The notes beneath the pieces are model-generated. The model saw nothing but the letters and a program-made list of their open reading frames with translations. It was not told where the DNA came from and ran no database searches. Made by a program: the position numbers and the translations under genes. A DNA stretch of 64,000 bases from Sporomusaceae bacterium FL31 (GTDB lineage: Bacteria > Bacillota > Negativicutes > DSM-1736 > Dendrosporobacteraceae), in the NCBI GenBank assembly GCA_003990955.1, contig BIFV01000011.1:1-64000 (forward strand), read 5' to 3'. Position 1 is the first letter of the stretch. Each line of letters starts with the position of its first letter. Of this stretch, positions 29,579 through 39,464 are shown piece after piece.

Positions 29579-29881
29579 TTAATTTTTACCTGATGGAATA
29601 TAAGGAGTTTCACCCGGTTTCGCCAACCCGAGCTCTTCGCGCGCCAGTTTCTCAATATAAGTACGATCATTCAAGCGCTTGCGTTCCTCGGTGAGATTGG
29701 CATTGACTTCGCGAGCTTGCTCCAATCTCAATTTCACTGCCTCTTTTTCTTGGTTAATTGCACTAATCTGACTATACTGATTGAAGCAAATATAGATAAA
29801 ATAACCAAAAATAGATAGTAAGACCAAACGAAACCATTTAACACGGAGCTTACGTCGCCGCTGCACAGGCACACCACCCAT
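29579..29881 (-). CDS. divIC: Septum formation initiator, DivIC/FtsB-like
   Basis: 100 residues: short basic N-terminus, one TM helix (about 17-37) and an extracytoplasmic coiled coil (INQEKEAVKLRLEQAREVNA), ending in the conserved YIEKLAREELGLAKPGE block. Component of the divisome with FtsL and FtsQ. Between yabQ and the S1 gene, as in other spore-forming Firmicutes. Confidence 0.88.
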   Translation of the reverse strand: MGGVPVQRRRKLRVKWFRLVLLSIFGYFIYICFNQYSQISAINQEKEAVKLRLEQAREVNANLTEERKRLNDRTYIEKLAREELGLAKPGETPYIPSGKN

Positions 29882-29979
29882 ACTTTGATGTGCTGTTCCT
29901 AATTCGGCAATAAGGGAAGTATTTCCTCTTTTATTCTTTAAAATACCAGCAGTTTTTTAAATTGATGCATTTAGCTTGA

Positions 29980-30477
29980 TTAGTCTTTAGGTGGAATATC
30001 CTGTTTAATTGGCGGCAGCAATTTTTTATACCATACGGCTGCCCGGCTTTTAAGTCCTGCGGTTTTGCGGCCAGCGTAAGTAAATGGCATTAAACAAAAC
30101 CGTAAAAGCCATCCAGCCGGCTTGATAATTAAGGTAATAACAAGCTTATTAAGCCATTCCAAAGTCAACAGAAATACTCTTATGGTACGTACCAGCAGCC
30201 AGATTGCATAACGGCTTAACAGCTTATAATAAATAGCCGCTCCACCCGTTAGGCCCAAGAAAACATAAAACCTCAGCTCACCCCAATTGCTAACCAGCAG
30301 CCCCCCAAAGGCTAAGGCTATGGCAAACAGCCAATACATCAGATCAAACATATAGGTCGTGATTGCGCGAGGTTTGAATACACCACGTAATACTCGATAA
30401 AAATCAAAAATAACGCCAAGCAGCGCCCCAACTACCACTGTCATCACAAAGGTTGCTGCCTGACCAGTAAAGTCCAT
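29980..30477 (-). CDS. yabQ: Spore cortex biosynthesis protein YabQ
   Basis: 165 residues. The N-terminus (QAATFVMTVVVGALLGVIFDFYRVLRG) has the signature GxxxGxxFDxYR of YabQ and is followed by two or three more TM helices. The basic C-terminal part is cytoplasmic. Needed for spore cortex formation in Bacillus subtilis. A lytic transglycosylase gene separates it from yabP, by 4 bp on this side. Confidence 0.87.
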   Translation of the reverse strand: MDFTGQAATFVMTVVVGALLGVIFDFYRVLRGVFKPRAITTYMFDLMYWLFAIALAFGGLLVSNWGELRFYVFLGLTGGAAIYYKLLSRYAIWLLVRTIRVFLLTLEWLNKLVITLIIKPAGWLLRFCLMPFTYAGRKTAGLKSRAAVWYKKLLPPIKQDIPPKD

Positions 30478-30481
30478 GCTC

Positions 30482-31219
30482 TCACCTCCACCGCCACGAA
30501 CCCGAAGCTTGGTATAAACGCCGGCACACCATAAGGATCAAACCAATGGTAATCATCAACAGCCAGCCAATAATATTATGAACGCTTTCCCAGTTTTCCG
30601 CATAACGGCTATAATCCGGCAATACCTTGCTGGCTATTTTATACCAATAATCAATCACCCTTGCCACATAAGCGTTGGTTTCTCCATAAGGCGGTATGCC
30701 GCCATATTTTTTGACTGCGCCTGGCCCGGCATTATAGGCAGCCAATGCCAAAACCATATCACCCGCAAACTGCTTATTGAGTTGTGCCAGATAGGCTGTG
30801 CCGATGCGGGTATTCAGCTCTGGATTATAGTAACATTCTACTGTACATTCACCGGCATGCCGTCCATTACACACTTTTAAATCTTTATTAACCTGGCGCC
30901 AGGTGTCAGGCATAACCTGCATCAAACCATAAGCACCACTGCTTGACAAGGCCCGTGGCTGAAAGGAACTCTCAGCTTGAATCACTCCGGCAACTATTTC
31001 CGGACTAATTCCAGACTCGTGAGCAAAACGGTTGATATAATCGGCATAAGGCGTTTTCCTGTCCACTTCGCGCATTTCTTTAACGCCATAATTAAATTTT
31101 TCCCAAATCATCGTTCGATAACTACCGGCAACATAGCCAGTAAAACCATATAGTAAACCCTCAATAACCACGGCAATCAACAACACATACCATACTGATA
31201 GCCACCGGCGCAACACCAC
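30482..31219 (-). CDS. Membrane-bound lytic transglycosylase (SLT domain)
   Basis: 245 residues with a TM helix at each end (about 10-30 and 218-238). The catalytic domain has VAGVIQAESSFQPRALSSSGAYGLMQV, where the Glu of QAESS is the acid, then ALAAYNAGPGAVKKYGG. An insertion with three cysteines (CNGRHAGECTVECYY) may form a disulfide. Cleaves peptidoglycan glycan strands outside the membrane. Its position between yabP and yabQ suggests a role in the spore envelope. Confidence 0.87.
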   Translation of the reverse strand: MVLRRWLSVWYVLLIAVVIEGLLYGFTGYVAGSYRTMIWEKFNYGVKEMREVDRKTPYADYINRFAHESGISPEIVAGVIQAESSFQPRALSSSGAYGLMQVMPDTWRQVNKDLKVCNGRHAGECTVECYYNPELNTRIGTAYLAQLNKQFAGDMVLALAAYNAGPGAVKKYGGIPPYGETNAYVARVIDYWYKIASKVLPDYSRYAENWESVHNIIGWLLMITIGLILMVCRRLYQASGSWRWR

Positions 31220-31231
31220 GTCACGCCGCCC

Positions 31232-31510
31232 TTACTTTAACAGTCTGTTTAGAAGACCTTTCTTGGATTGATTGGCCTCCTCGTAGCTAATTGCCTTTAC
31301 GATACCATCAATAACAATATTCCCTTGCTCTAGGTTTAATTGTTTAATATTCAGGCCTTCTCCTTTTACCAGCATCATGCCTTGTTCAGTTTCCATAACA
31401 ATTTCTTTTTCATCATAGCTTCCCAAACTAATCACTCCGTCAACATTAAGCTCCTCACGGTCAACCAAAGTAATTTGATGACGCCAGACCGGGGTTTTAT
31501 CTATCGGCAT
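31232..31510 (-). CDS. yabP: Sporulation protein YabP
   Basis: 92 residues with the YabP fold: HQITLVDREELNVDGVISLG, EIVMETEQGMMLVKGEGLNI and GNIVIDGIVKAISYEE. Membrane-associated partner of YabQ in spore cortex assembly. ATG 31510 is selected since GGGAGG sits seven bases before it; the earlier in-frame start lacks an SD. First gene of yabP-SLT-yabQ-divIC-S1. Confidence 0.87.
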   Translation of the reverse strand: MPIDKTPVWRHQITLVDREELNVDGVISLGSYDEKEIVMETEQGMMLVKGEGLNIKQLNLEQGNIVIDGIVKAISYEEANQSKKGLLNRLLK

Positions 31511-31612
31511 ATCCTTACCCTCCCAAGACATGTTTTTAGTTAACTATATGCCTGCAGTGGATAGAATAGTACAGTGGGGCATACTACAAATAACAAGATT
31601 TAAAAAGAAGGT

Positions 31613-31855
31613 ATGATGATGAGCATTGATCTCTACGCTTCCTGGCAAAAGTTTGCTTTTTTATTTGGTAAGTATATTACCATCTGGATTCTACTGACGT
31701 TTTTAGCCTCAGCAGCATCCTTGTACCAACTGGCTGGCGTACTGGAGAAACATAGCAGCCCACGCCTCAAAGAGATAAAATTAGCCCGTAAAACGGCTGT
31801 AGCCTATGTAGGTACAGCCGTAGCATTCTGGTTATTCAGCTTTATATTTAGTTAG
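31613..31855 (+). CDS. Small two-TM membrane protein (CLC_0170-like)
   Basis: 80 residues, with hydrophobic segments at about 19-41 and 60-79 joined by a charged loop (EKHSSPRLKEIKLARK). Resembles the CLC_0170 family of small proteins found in spore formers, whose role is unknown. Convergent with the germination receptor operon, ending 6 bp before the gerC-like stop. Confidence 0.6.
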   Translation: MMMSIDLYASWQKFAFLFGKYITIWILLTFLASAASLYQLAGVLEKHSSPRLKEIKLARKTAVAYVGTAVAFWLFSFIFS

Positions 31856-31861
31856 AAAACA

Positions 31862-33112
31862 TTAATTTCGCTCACCTGTACCCCGAATGGTCACATTAAC
31901 TGAGGGGATGAGCGGCACGGTTGCAAATATCTCATCCCAATTATCTTTGACTTTTTCCCAAGTCTTGGGCTCATAAGCTTTCAAAGCAGCCCCGGCAGCT
32001 AAAACATCGACTTGATAATCTTGGGTAGTATGCCAAGAGTGCAGTACATTACGTTCAACTTCTTCGGCAAAAGCCACTTCCATTTCTCTAAGAAACTTGT
32101 TATCTGTTCCTTCATGACCTTCTCCCGGACAGCGCTGCAGTTCACCAATATTACCAATCATGTAAATATCAAGGGTGAAATAGATGTTATCCCCCTCTAT
32201 ATGCGGGGTCAGTTTTGTATCATGCTGGAATAATTCAAAGGTAAATACATTTTGGGGATGCTCAGGGCAAGTTACGGTAATGAGCGCTGATTTTTCTGTT
32301 GCCCGGATGAGCTTGACTCCTTTCGTGGTATATTCGTCCATAGTGCCAACCATTTTATCCTTTTTAATTAAGACACCACCGCCAACCTTCAGCACCTCAC
32401 CGCCGATTTCGGCTCGCGGCAATACAAAATCAGTTTTATTGGCCAAATATTGCAGTACAAAGCCGACATCAGTCTTCGCCCCCATCAAATGAGTATTCTT
32501 GATATGGTTGCGTAACAAATTATTTAAAAACAAACCGCTTGGCTCACCATTCGGCGTTTTATATTCCAGAATCTTGCGAGCTTGTCCAGGTGTTGTGATC
32601 ACTCTAACTCTGGCTCGCATTTCCGAATCACGGGAAAAAAAGTCAATAATCGGCTTAATGCCATCTTGCTTAAGAATTTCTTCATTAATAACAATGGCCT
32701 GAATGTGCTCAAACCAGAGACTGCGCCCGACCTGACCTGATAAATCGCGTACCATTTCAAACATAGTTTGCCCAGTATTGGCAATAACGAATTGCCTTGG
32801 CGTACCCTTTGCCCCACTGTCACCACCGCTGCCACCACCACTGCCACCAGATGGTGAAATATTCAGCACTTGCAAGCTTAACTGATAAACTTTTTTACCG
32901 TGTGGCTGAACAAAGCTGGCTACCCTTTGTTCGGCCTTCTCTTTACTATCTGACGGTTGATCCGCATAATCAATTCCCACCGCTAACACGAAATTTCGTT
33001 CTTGCAATTCCCGTCGATCCCAGCAGCCACTTAACAGCAAACATAGGCCTAGCAAAACAACCACAAGAATAACCCTAATTCTGCCCCTTGATACCCCTCT
33101 TGAGAAATGCAT
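31862..33112 (-). CDS. Spore germination receptor C-subunit (GerKC-like lipoprotein)
   Basis: 416 residues. Lipoprotein signal with lipobox LLLSGC, then WDRRELQERNFVLAVGIDY, the usual opening of Ger(x)C proteins. A Gly/Ser-rich insert (SPSGGSGGGSGGDSG) lies at about residues 88-102. The C-terminal domain (TWEKVKDNWDEIF..VPLIPSVNVTIRGTG) matches domain III. Outer face of the inner membrane of the spore. The start ATG overlaps the B-subunit stop. Confidence 0.93.
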   Translation of the reverse strand: MHFSRGVSRGRIRVILVVVLLGLCLLLSGCWDRRELQERNFVLAVGIDYADQPSDSKEKAEQRVASFVQPHGKKVYQLSLQVLNISPSGGSGGGSGGDSGAKGTPRQFVIANTGQTMFEMVRDLSGQVGRSLWFEHIQAIVINEEILKQDGIKPIIDFFSRDSEMRARVRVITTPGQARKILEYKTPNGEPSGLFLNNLLRNHIKNTHLMGAKTDVGFVLQYLANKTDFVLPRAEIGGEVLKVGGGVLIKKDKMVGTMDEYTTKGVKLIRATEKSALITVTCPEHPQNVFTFELFQHDTKLTPHIEGDNIYFTLDIYMIGNIGELQRCPGEGHEGTDNKFLREMEVAFAEEVERNVLHSWHTTQDYQVDVLAAGAALKAYEPKTWEKVKDNWDEIFATVPLIPSVNVTIRGTGERN

Positions 33113-34218
33113 TATTGATTCCTCCGCTTCTGTAACCAGGCCAAAGCTAAACTCATAGGGATAATAATAAAGGAAAACGACAGGCCCACTATTTTAATGC
33201 CTTTGGCCATGGTTTGAACTACAAGATTCATATCAGTAAAAAACGTGCTAACAAAGATCAGCCAAGGAATGATCAGCAATACCCATGGCCGATGATCCAC
33301 ATGGCCGCATAAGCGCCTTAACACATAGGCCGGAGCATACAAATAAAGCGCGAGCGAAGTAAACACGTTGGGAATCCAGGCACCTAACAAATAAATTTCC
33401 AGACGCTCCAAAAAAGTACCTGGTAATTCAACAAACCGTACTACCTCCATAGCCGGATAAGCCAATGTTTTGGCGTTCTCCGCCGACAGCACGCCGATGG
33501 TAAGAAAGCCAAAGAACACATAGATAAATCCCATGCAGCCAAAAGCCGAGGCAACAGCAATGCTGGGATTAGTATTACGGCGATACACTAAAGGAAAAAG
33601 CAGCAGGATAATCTCGTAACCCGCGTAAGCTCCCCAAGTATTCGGGATTGAGGTAAGTACTTTGCCAATATGCTGCGGCCAGAGCGGGAGTACATTATCA
33701 AACTGGACACTGAGCGCTCCGGTAGAAAAAACAAGAAAAAATAGTGGCACGGTAATGATAAAGATAAACTGAATAATCCTTAATATTGTGCCAAAATCCT
33801 GCAGGGCACAATAGACACAGGCAATTGCCATAGCAATACCAATCACTTCCGGTGGGGTCCTGTCAAACATAAAAATGGTGATGACCCGGCTAAAATTTCC
33901 TAAGGCAAGAGCAAAATAGCCAATAAAGAGCAGAACAAGCAACGCTATAATCAAACTTCCTAAAACTTTACCCCATAATTGCGGAATATATTCCAGAAAA
34001 TCCTGGTCAGGATAATACTCGGACAGCTTGACCATCAAGAGTGCTACCCCGCAATATAATATTCCCCCTAGTAAAAAAGCCAGCCATTCGTGCTCACCAG
34101 CACTTTCCGCTAATGCACGTCCACCGCTAATAATCTCTGTGCCAATCCCCACTGCGGCAACTAATATAGCCAACTGCCATGGCGACATTTTTGATTTAGC
34201 CTCTAAATTAGCCACCAT
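33112..34218 (-). CDS. Spore germination receptor B-subunit (GerKB-like)
   Basis: Amino-acid-permease-like membrane protein of about 368 residues with ten TM helices. MSPWQLAILVAAVGIGTEI at the N-terminus and WGAYAGYEIILLLFPL inside are characteristic of GerAB/ArcD-type germination permeases. Binds the germinant. ATG 34218 is preferred because it overlaps the A-subunit stop by only 11 bp and lies behind a GAGGG; the longer start would overlap 41 bp. Confidence 0.92.
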   Translation of the reverse strand: MVANLEAKSKMSPWQLAILVAAVGIGTEIISGGRALAESAGEHEWLAFLLGGILYCGVALLMVKLSEYYPDQDFLEYIPQLWGKVLGSLIIALLVLLFIGYFALALGNFSRVITIFMFDRTPPEVIGIAMAIACVYCALQDFGTILRIIQFIFIITVPLFFLVFSTGALSVQFDNVLPLWPQHIGKVLTSIPNTWGAYAGYEIILLLFPLVYRRNTNPSIAVASAFGCMGFIYVFFGFLTIGVLSAENAKTLAYPAMEVVRFVELPGTFLERLEIYLLGAWIPNVFTSLALYLYAPAYVLRRLCGHVDHRPWVLLIIPWLIFVSTFFTDMNLVVQTMAKGIKIVGLSFSFIIIPMSLALAWLQKRRNQ

Positions 34219-35866
34219 TATCACCAATTTTCCCTCGGTCCTGAGCACCGATTTCTTTAGGGCGGGTTCTTAAGAACTTTTCAGGAAAGCGTACCAGACC
34301 ATCCTTCCAGTCTTCCAGTAAAGTAATATCGGTAATGCCGCCAAGCCAGGACTCACCGAAGCTGCGAAGCGAGCATAGATGAATGGTGACAAGCAAGGCG
34401 CTGATGATAACCCCATAAATCCCCAGTACTGTAGCCGCAATAAACATCGGCACACGTAGCGCCCTTAGTGCAATCCCGAAGTTGTAACTGCTAATGCTAT
34501 AGGAAGCAATCGCGGTAACAGCGGTGATAACCACTAATAACGGATTTACCAAACCGGCTTGAACCACGGTTGTGCCAATAACAAAACCACCAACTACACT
34601 GGCTGCTCCAGCTAATTTGCCTGGCAGCCTGACAACGGCTTCTTGGAACAACTCCAGTAAAGCCTCCATGATGAGTGCCTCTAAAAAGGAAGGAAACGGT
34701 GTCTTGGCCCGCAGTTCAGCAATGGATATGGCTAAAGGAGTTGGCAATATCCCCGGATGATAGGAAACAATTGCAATATAAATGGCAGGCAGATAAATAG
34801 CAATAAACGCAGCGCCATGCCTGGTAATACGCAATAAGCTGCCAATCACAGGCTGTACGGTAAAATCGTCTGTTGATTGCATTAAAGAGCTGTAGGTACA
34901 GGGAACTATTAATACAAAAGGCGTATTGTCAACCATGATGGCAACCCGGCCCTCATAGATGGAAGATATCACTTTCTCCGGTTTCTCGGTAGACAACGTC
35001 TGTGGAAATGGTGTCCAGGGATGATCTCCAATAGCCTCAGCCACCGTGTAAGACAGTAAAATCTGATCAGTCTGGATGGTGTCAAGACGCCGCCTGACTT
35101 CTTCAAGCAAACCTGGCTTGACTAAATTGGCAACATAAACGAGAGCAATCGATGTCTTGGTACGATCACCTAACTTTGATATTTGTACTTTTAAATTGGT
35201 ATCGCGTGAGCGCCTGCGCAGCAATACAATATTGTCACTTAACGTCTCATTGAAGGCATCAAAGGGAGCCCTGATTGCTCCCTCGCTCTTTGGCTCCTCA
35301 ATGCCGCGTTTAATATGTTTGACTGTACCAATGGTTAATACTTCGGCAATACCATCCAGCATAAGCAAGGCGTTCCCCGTCAAAATTGCTTCCATGGCAG
35401 TTTCAGTATTGCGGATTAAGGTTAATGATGACGAGGTAATTAACGTATTAACTAGACCTTTCAGATCTGATATAGCCCCATCTTTTTGCCCCTTCGTGGG
35501 CTCCATTAACGTTTCCAGCACATTTTTTTCTAATAATGTTACATTGGTCATGCCATCGAGAAAAACAAGCAGCGCCTTGGTTCCTCTGGCATCAAAAGAC
35601 CGAAATTTAATATCATCACAATCACGGAAGGCCACGCGCAATAGATGCTCGTTGTCAGCTAACACCGTTGTAAATAGGAATGGCTGATTATCAGGTGCGG
35701 CTACTTGCCGCATTTGGCTGACAACCTGAGTGATCTCTTCTCCCAATTCCGCGCCTTGGGTTGTAAATTTTCTTAATAAATCCAGCTTCTCCTTGGCCTT
35801 CGCTAACGACGCATGAGGAACGGCCGCAGACAGCTTATTAAATTTGGAACTTTTATTTCCGCCCAT
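34208..35866 (-). CDS. Spore germination receptor A-subunit (GerKA-like)
   Basis: 552 residues. The cytosolic N-terminal domain has SYTVAEAIGDHPWTPFPQT and YEGRVAIMVDNTPFVLIVP. Four or five TM helices follow, with TPFPSFLEALIMEALLELFQEA and VRLPGKLAGAASVVGGFVIG. These are diagnostic of GerA-family A subunits, which oligomerise into an ion-release channel. First gene of the A-B-C operon; SD AGGAG before the ATG. Confidence 0.94.
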   Translation of the reverse strand: MGGNKSSKFNKLSAAVPHASLAKAKEKLDLLRKFTTQGAELGEEITQVVSQMRQVAAPDNQPFLFTTVLADNEHLLRVAFRDCDDIKFRSFDARGTKALLVFLDGMTNVTLLEKNVLETLMEPTKGQKDGAISDLKGLVNTLITSSSLTLIRNTETAMEAILTGNALLMLDGIAEVLTIGTVKHIKRGIEEPKSEGAIRAPFDAFNETLSDNIVLLRRRSRDTNLKVQISKLGDRTKTSIALVYVANLVKPGLLEEVRRRLDTIQTDQILLSYTVAEAIGDHPWTPFPQTLSTEKPEKVISSIYEGRVAIMVDNTPFVLIVPCTYSSLMQSTDDFTVQPVIGSLLRITRHGAAFIAIYLPAIYIAIVSYHPGILPTPLAISIAELRAKTPFPSFLEALIMEALLELFQEAVVRLPGKLAGAASVVGGFVIGTTVVQAGLVNPLLVVITAVTAIASYSISSYNFGIALRALRVPMFIAATVLGIYGVIISALLVTIHLCSLRSFGESWLGGITDITLLEDWKDGLVRFPEKFLRTRPKEIGAQDRGKIGDNGG

Positions 35867-35990
35867 TCGTGCACTCCTTTAGCTTAAACTGTTCAAGCAT
35901 AGCCAAGCGCTTTCTGTTTAAGACAAGCTTGTCTAATATAGTGTTGCTGCCAATGGAATTTTTATGCATTTAATATTGCCTCAATGACCA

Positions 35991-36034
35991 AAAAGGAGCT
36001 ACCATGCAGCCAGATGCTGCCGGTAACTCCTTTT
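35991..36034 (-). terminator. Terminator of the SpoIID-like gene
   Basis: AAAAGGAG-c-TACC ... GGTA-a-CTCCTTTT, then T-rich on the minus strand, about 30 bp after the stop. Confidence 0.75.
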
Positions 36035-36062
36035 GATGATTGGTATGAGTCAGGATCTCCAG

Positions 36063-37034
36063 CTAATTCCAGCGCTTCTCAAGTGTAACACCCTTAAAGT
36101 ACTGACCAATGATTTCCTCAGGCTTTTTACCCATGGTAGCTAGCTTATTGGCTCCCCATTGCGACATACCAACACCGTGTCCATAGCCTTTGCCGGTGAA
36201 TACAACCTTATCACCCTCAACAGCTACTTTGTCAAGCAGCATTGATTTTAACTCCGTGCTGCCCAAACCGATACGCATTTCCGGTCCGGAGATACTGATA
36301 TTTTTGTTAATCACTAGCATTGTAGCCCTTCCTGATGGGCCTTTTTCGCCTATTTCTATGCTGTCAATACGATTAACATTTTTTCCTTGCTTGGCTAATA
36401 CGTCCATAACTTGTTGTTTCGTAAAGCTGGCTGTCCAATTTTTCACATCAGCGGGTGCCAGATCATCAGGAGACTGGACAGATTGAATATAAGGCGGTTC
36501 AGCCTTTTTATAATCCAGGCCTTCTTTAGCTGTGGCAGTTATTCCGCCGGCTGATGCATGAAACCAAGTTTGAGCAGGTTTACCCTGATAAGTAATGACC
36601 ATACCTCTTGTCATTTCTACAGCTTTCTTAACATTATCATTAACGTCTTTCGCATTATAGGCTTGAAACTCCTTGATATCGGTAGAGGCCTGGGTACCTC
36701 TTGCCGGAACACCGCCTTTTTCATCAATAGCCTGCAGCGTAAAAGTACGGGCAATAATGGCCTGTGCTGCCAGCGCGGCTACCGGCCAGTCTGATTTCAT
36801 CTCACCGGCTACAACACCAGCAATATAATCTTCCATCTTCATGGACTTCTTCTCACCGGTTTCGTGCATATATACCGTAATGGTAGGCTCAGTGCCTTGA
36901 ACGGCCTGCTTCTGTGGTGGTGTCTCGGGATCAGGCGACTTCTGCGGCTGCTTGGAACAAGCGGTTACAACAATAGCCATCATGACAACCATTGCCATGA
37001 TGTAAAATAACTTGCGACGATTTTTCACAAACAT
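36063..37034 (-). CDS. SpoIID/LytB-domain lipoprotein
   Basis: 323 residues. Lipoprotein signal with lipobox VVTAC, a Pro-rich linker, then the SpoIID domain: MEDYIAGVVAGEMKSDWPVAALAAQAIIARTF, TWFHASAGGITATAKEG and GKGYGHGVGMSQWGANKLA with the conserved GHGVGMSQ. In sporulation SpoIID cleaves peptide-free glycan during engulfment. A lipobox differs from the TM anchor of canonical SpoIID, so a paralog with a wall role in vegetative cells is possible. Confidence 0.85.
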   Translation of the reverse strand: MFVKNRRKLFYIMAMVVMMAIVVTACSKQPQKSPDPETPPQKQAVQGTEPTITVYMHETGEKKSMKMEDYIAGVVAGEMKSDWPVAALAAQAIIARTFTLQAIDEKGGVPARGTQASTDIKEFQAYNAKDVNDNVKKAVEMTRGMVITYQGKPAQTWFHASAGGITATAKEGLDYKKAEPPYIQSVQSPDDLAPADVKNWTASFTKQQVMDVLAKQGKNVNRIDSIEIGEKGPSGRATMLVINKNISISGPEMRIGLGSTELKSMLLDKVAVEGDKVVFTGKGYGHGVGMSQWGANKLATMGKKPEEIIGQYFKGVTLEKRWN

Positions 37035-37092
37035 TCATCTGCCTCCTTTCTATTTACTCTTAGTATGGCAGTCAGCATCCAAATAAATACAA

Positions 37093-37121
37093 AAAGAGAT
37101 TGCCTGCAAGACAATCTCTTT
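37093..37121 (-). terminator. Terminator of the chemoreceptor gene
   Basis: AAAGAGATTG / CAATCTCTTT with a 9-base loop, just after the stop. Confidence 0.85.
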
Positions 37122-37133
37122 CCTTTAAAACGA

Positions 37134-39293
37134 TTAAATTTTAAACTGATCCACTAAACCTTCCAACTCATGTGCCAAGGTTTTTAATTTATCGATTGAA
37201 TAACCAATATCATGAGCAGCGGCGGCCTGTTCCTGACTGATGGCGGCAATATCCTGAGCACTATCGGTATTGTGCTGTGTTAAATCATGAATATCGGCAA
37301 CTGCAGTCATAGTTTTTTTGCACAATAACACCTGCTGTTCGGTTTGCTCACTAATCACCGTAGCCTGAGACTGAATGCCCTGAACACTGGCGACGATATC
37401 AGCAAAAGCACTGCCGCTTGTCCGGGCGATCTCGACCCCTTGATCAACATGATTATAGCTTTGCTGCATAGCCGTTAATACGCCTTCTGTTTCACTCATG
37501 ACTTTGCGGGTAATTTCAGTAATATGTTTGGTCGCCTTAGCAGACTGTTCAGCAAGTTTGCGCACTTCGTCAGCCACAACGGCAAAACCGCGTCCAGCAT
37601 CGCCAGCGCGCGCTGCTTCAATGGCCGCATTTAAAGCCAGCAAATTAGTCTGGCTGGCAATACTGGCAATCACATCAGAGATTTTTCCGATCTCCTGTGT
37701 ACTTTTTCCCAGTGTTTCCACCGTTCGCCCAGCGCTATCCACTAGCTGTTTGATGCTTAGCATTTTATCAACGGTTTGATTAATGACGCCTTGCCCGTGA
37801 TCAGCGGTAACAGCACATTCATTGGTAGCCTGAGCAGTACTGGCAATACTCAAGGCAACCGCCTCTGTAATCTCTACCAATTGCTCTAAACTTTGTTTCG
37901 CTCCAACTGTATTTTGCCCCTGCTGAGACAGCTTTCCGGCAATACTTCCTATTGAAGACGCAACCTGGTCACTGCCGGTCTGAGATTGAGAGCAAGCAGC
38001 GGCAACACTGCTGCTTGATTCAAAAACCAAAGCCGCCGACTCTTTAACAGACATTACAATTTGTTGCAAATTCTCTGTCATGGCGTTAAAGGCGGTAGCA
38101 ACTTGACCAAATTCATCTCGTCGTTGACAATCCAATCGCTGCGTTAAATTGCCCTGCGCCACACTTTCTACGCCTATTACTAATTGCTGCAAGGGAGCCA
38201 GTGCCTTTTTCATAAAGTAAATTCCCACTACAACAAAACCTGCAATAATGAGCAATGTTACCTGCACTCCACGATCAATCATGGCAGACGCAGCCTGCAA
38301 GGCCACATCTTTCGGGTAAGTAGTCACTGCAACCCAATCAGTATTACTAATTGGCCGATAAGAAACAAAATAATCCTGTCCACGTACCAGTCCCACAGTG
38401 TCGCCGCTTTGCTTATCAACAGCCACCTGATAGAAGTCTTCTGTCAAAGCCCGTTGTTCTTCAACTGCTGAAGAATCTCCTTGATGAAACAGGGGTACTC
38501 GATTCTTACTAATAATGGTTACTCCGTAACCTGGATTTTGCGACAATACCTGTTCAACCATGACCGTAAGATTTTGCATGGCAATATTAGCACCTAGCAG
38601 CCCAGCCACTTTGTTATCCGGTCCGTAGATGGGTGCTGTTCCAATAATCGTGAGTTTACCGTCTACCTTGCTTTTAAGGGGCTCTGAAAACCCAGCTTGT
38701 CCTTGCATGCCCAGTTTAAAGTACTCACGATCGGCAATATTGACAGTCTGACTGCTATCGGTTCGTAAAATTTGCTGTCCATCAATCCTGGCAACAAAAA
38801 GAGTTTCATTGCCTCCCAAAAACGGTTTAACTGTATCTAAGTAACGCTTTCCTGATTCGGCTTGCATCGACCGAATAGCAGCATCACCACTGGTAAGCAT
38901 TAAGAAATTCTTTTTATTTTGCAGGTAGTTGCCTACATCACTGGCAATCCGGTCCGCCACTTTATTGTTTTTTTCAATAGCAGCAGTCGTTAAACTTGCA
39001 GCTGTCTCATGAATAAAGTACCAGCCCACTGTCCCTACTGGAATCATGCAGGTAAGCGTAATAAAGAGCGCTCCTTTTGTACTAAGAGAAGCCATTGATT
39101 GCCAAATTATTTTCCGGTTAATATGCCGCAGTGATGCTAATGTTTGGCCTATGTTCACAAAAGATATTTTCTGCGGACGCCACTGCATAGCTCTAACAAA
39201 ACTCTGCTTTAGCTTTTCTTGCTTAAATCCAAATCCATCCTGTTTCGGTAGCTTAATCTTCGTCCGAATAAGACCAGCTATTTTATTTACCAC
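37134..39293 (-). CDS. Methyl-accepting chemotaxis protein with dCache sensor
   Basis: 719 residues. An unusually long cytoplasmic N-terminus (about 75 residues) precedes TM1 (about 76-97). The dCache-type extracytoplasmic domain includes [13 protein letters not shown] and [17 protein letters not shown], the latter typical of Cache. TM2 near 345, HAMP ([20 protein letters not shown]), and a signalling hairpin [27 protein letters not shown] follow. Start GTG with GGAGG seven bases upstream. Signals to CheA; the ligand is unknown. Lies just downstream of pstA but after a terminator. Confidence 0.93.
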   Translation of the reverse strand: MVNKIAGLIRTKIKLPKQDGFGFKQEKLKQSFVRAMQWRPQKISFVNIGQTLASLRHINRKIIWQSMASLSTKGALFITLTCMIPVGTVGWYFIHETAASLTTAAIEKNNKVADRIASDVGNYLQNKKNFLMLTSGDAAIRSMQAESGKRYLDTVKPFLGGNETLFVARIDGQQILRTDSSQTVNIADREYFKLGMQGQAGFSEPLKSKVDGKLTIIGTAPIYGPDNKVAGLLGANIAMQNLTVMVEQVLSQNPGYGVTIISKNRVPLFHQGDSSAVEEQRALTEDFYQVAVDKQSGDTVGLVRGQDYFVSYRPISNTDWVAVTTYPKDVALQAASAMIDRGVQVTLLIIAGFVVVGIYFMKKALAPLQQLVIGVESVAQGNLTQRLDCQRRDEFGQVATAFNAMTENLQQIVMSVKESAALVFESSSSVAAACSQSQTGSDQVASSIGSIAGKLSQQGQNTVGAKQSLEQLVEITEAVALSIASTAQATNECAVTADHGQGVINQTVDKMLSIKQLVDSAGRTVETLGKSTQEIGKISDVIASIASQTNLLALNAAIEAARAGDAGRGFAVVADEVRKLAEQSAKATKHITEITRKVMSETEGVLTAMQQSYNHVDQGVEIARTSGSAFADIVASVQGIQSQATVISEQTEQQVLLCKKTMTAVADIHDLTQHNTDSAQDIAAISQEQAAAAHDIGYSIDKLKTLAHELEGLVDQFKI

Positions 39294-39438
39294 AGTCGTA
39301 CCTCCAATACTGGTATCTTAAACTAATCTTATAACAAAAATTTCTGCAATAACATGGCAGTACAACACATTTAACCATTCCATAACACAAGCTTAACAAT
39401 TACCATTTTTGTTAAAATTTAGGCCTATGTATAACCAT

Positions 39439-39460
39439 TAAAAAGGCCCCAAACGGGGCA
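39439..39460 (-). terminator. Terminator of the pst operon
   Basis: GCCCC-N4-GGGGC with a run of T on the minus strand, immediately after pstA. Ends the operon without pstB or phoU. Confidence 0.8.
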
Positions 39461-39464
39461 ACTT

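Noticed and set aside
39365..39400. Three TTAACA-like words 11 bp apart upstream of the chemoreceptor
   Set aside because: They point away from the chemoreceptor (plus orientation) and lack a -10 at the 20-21 base distance found in the four accepted promoters. Probably AT-rich chance.
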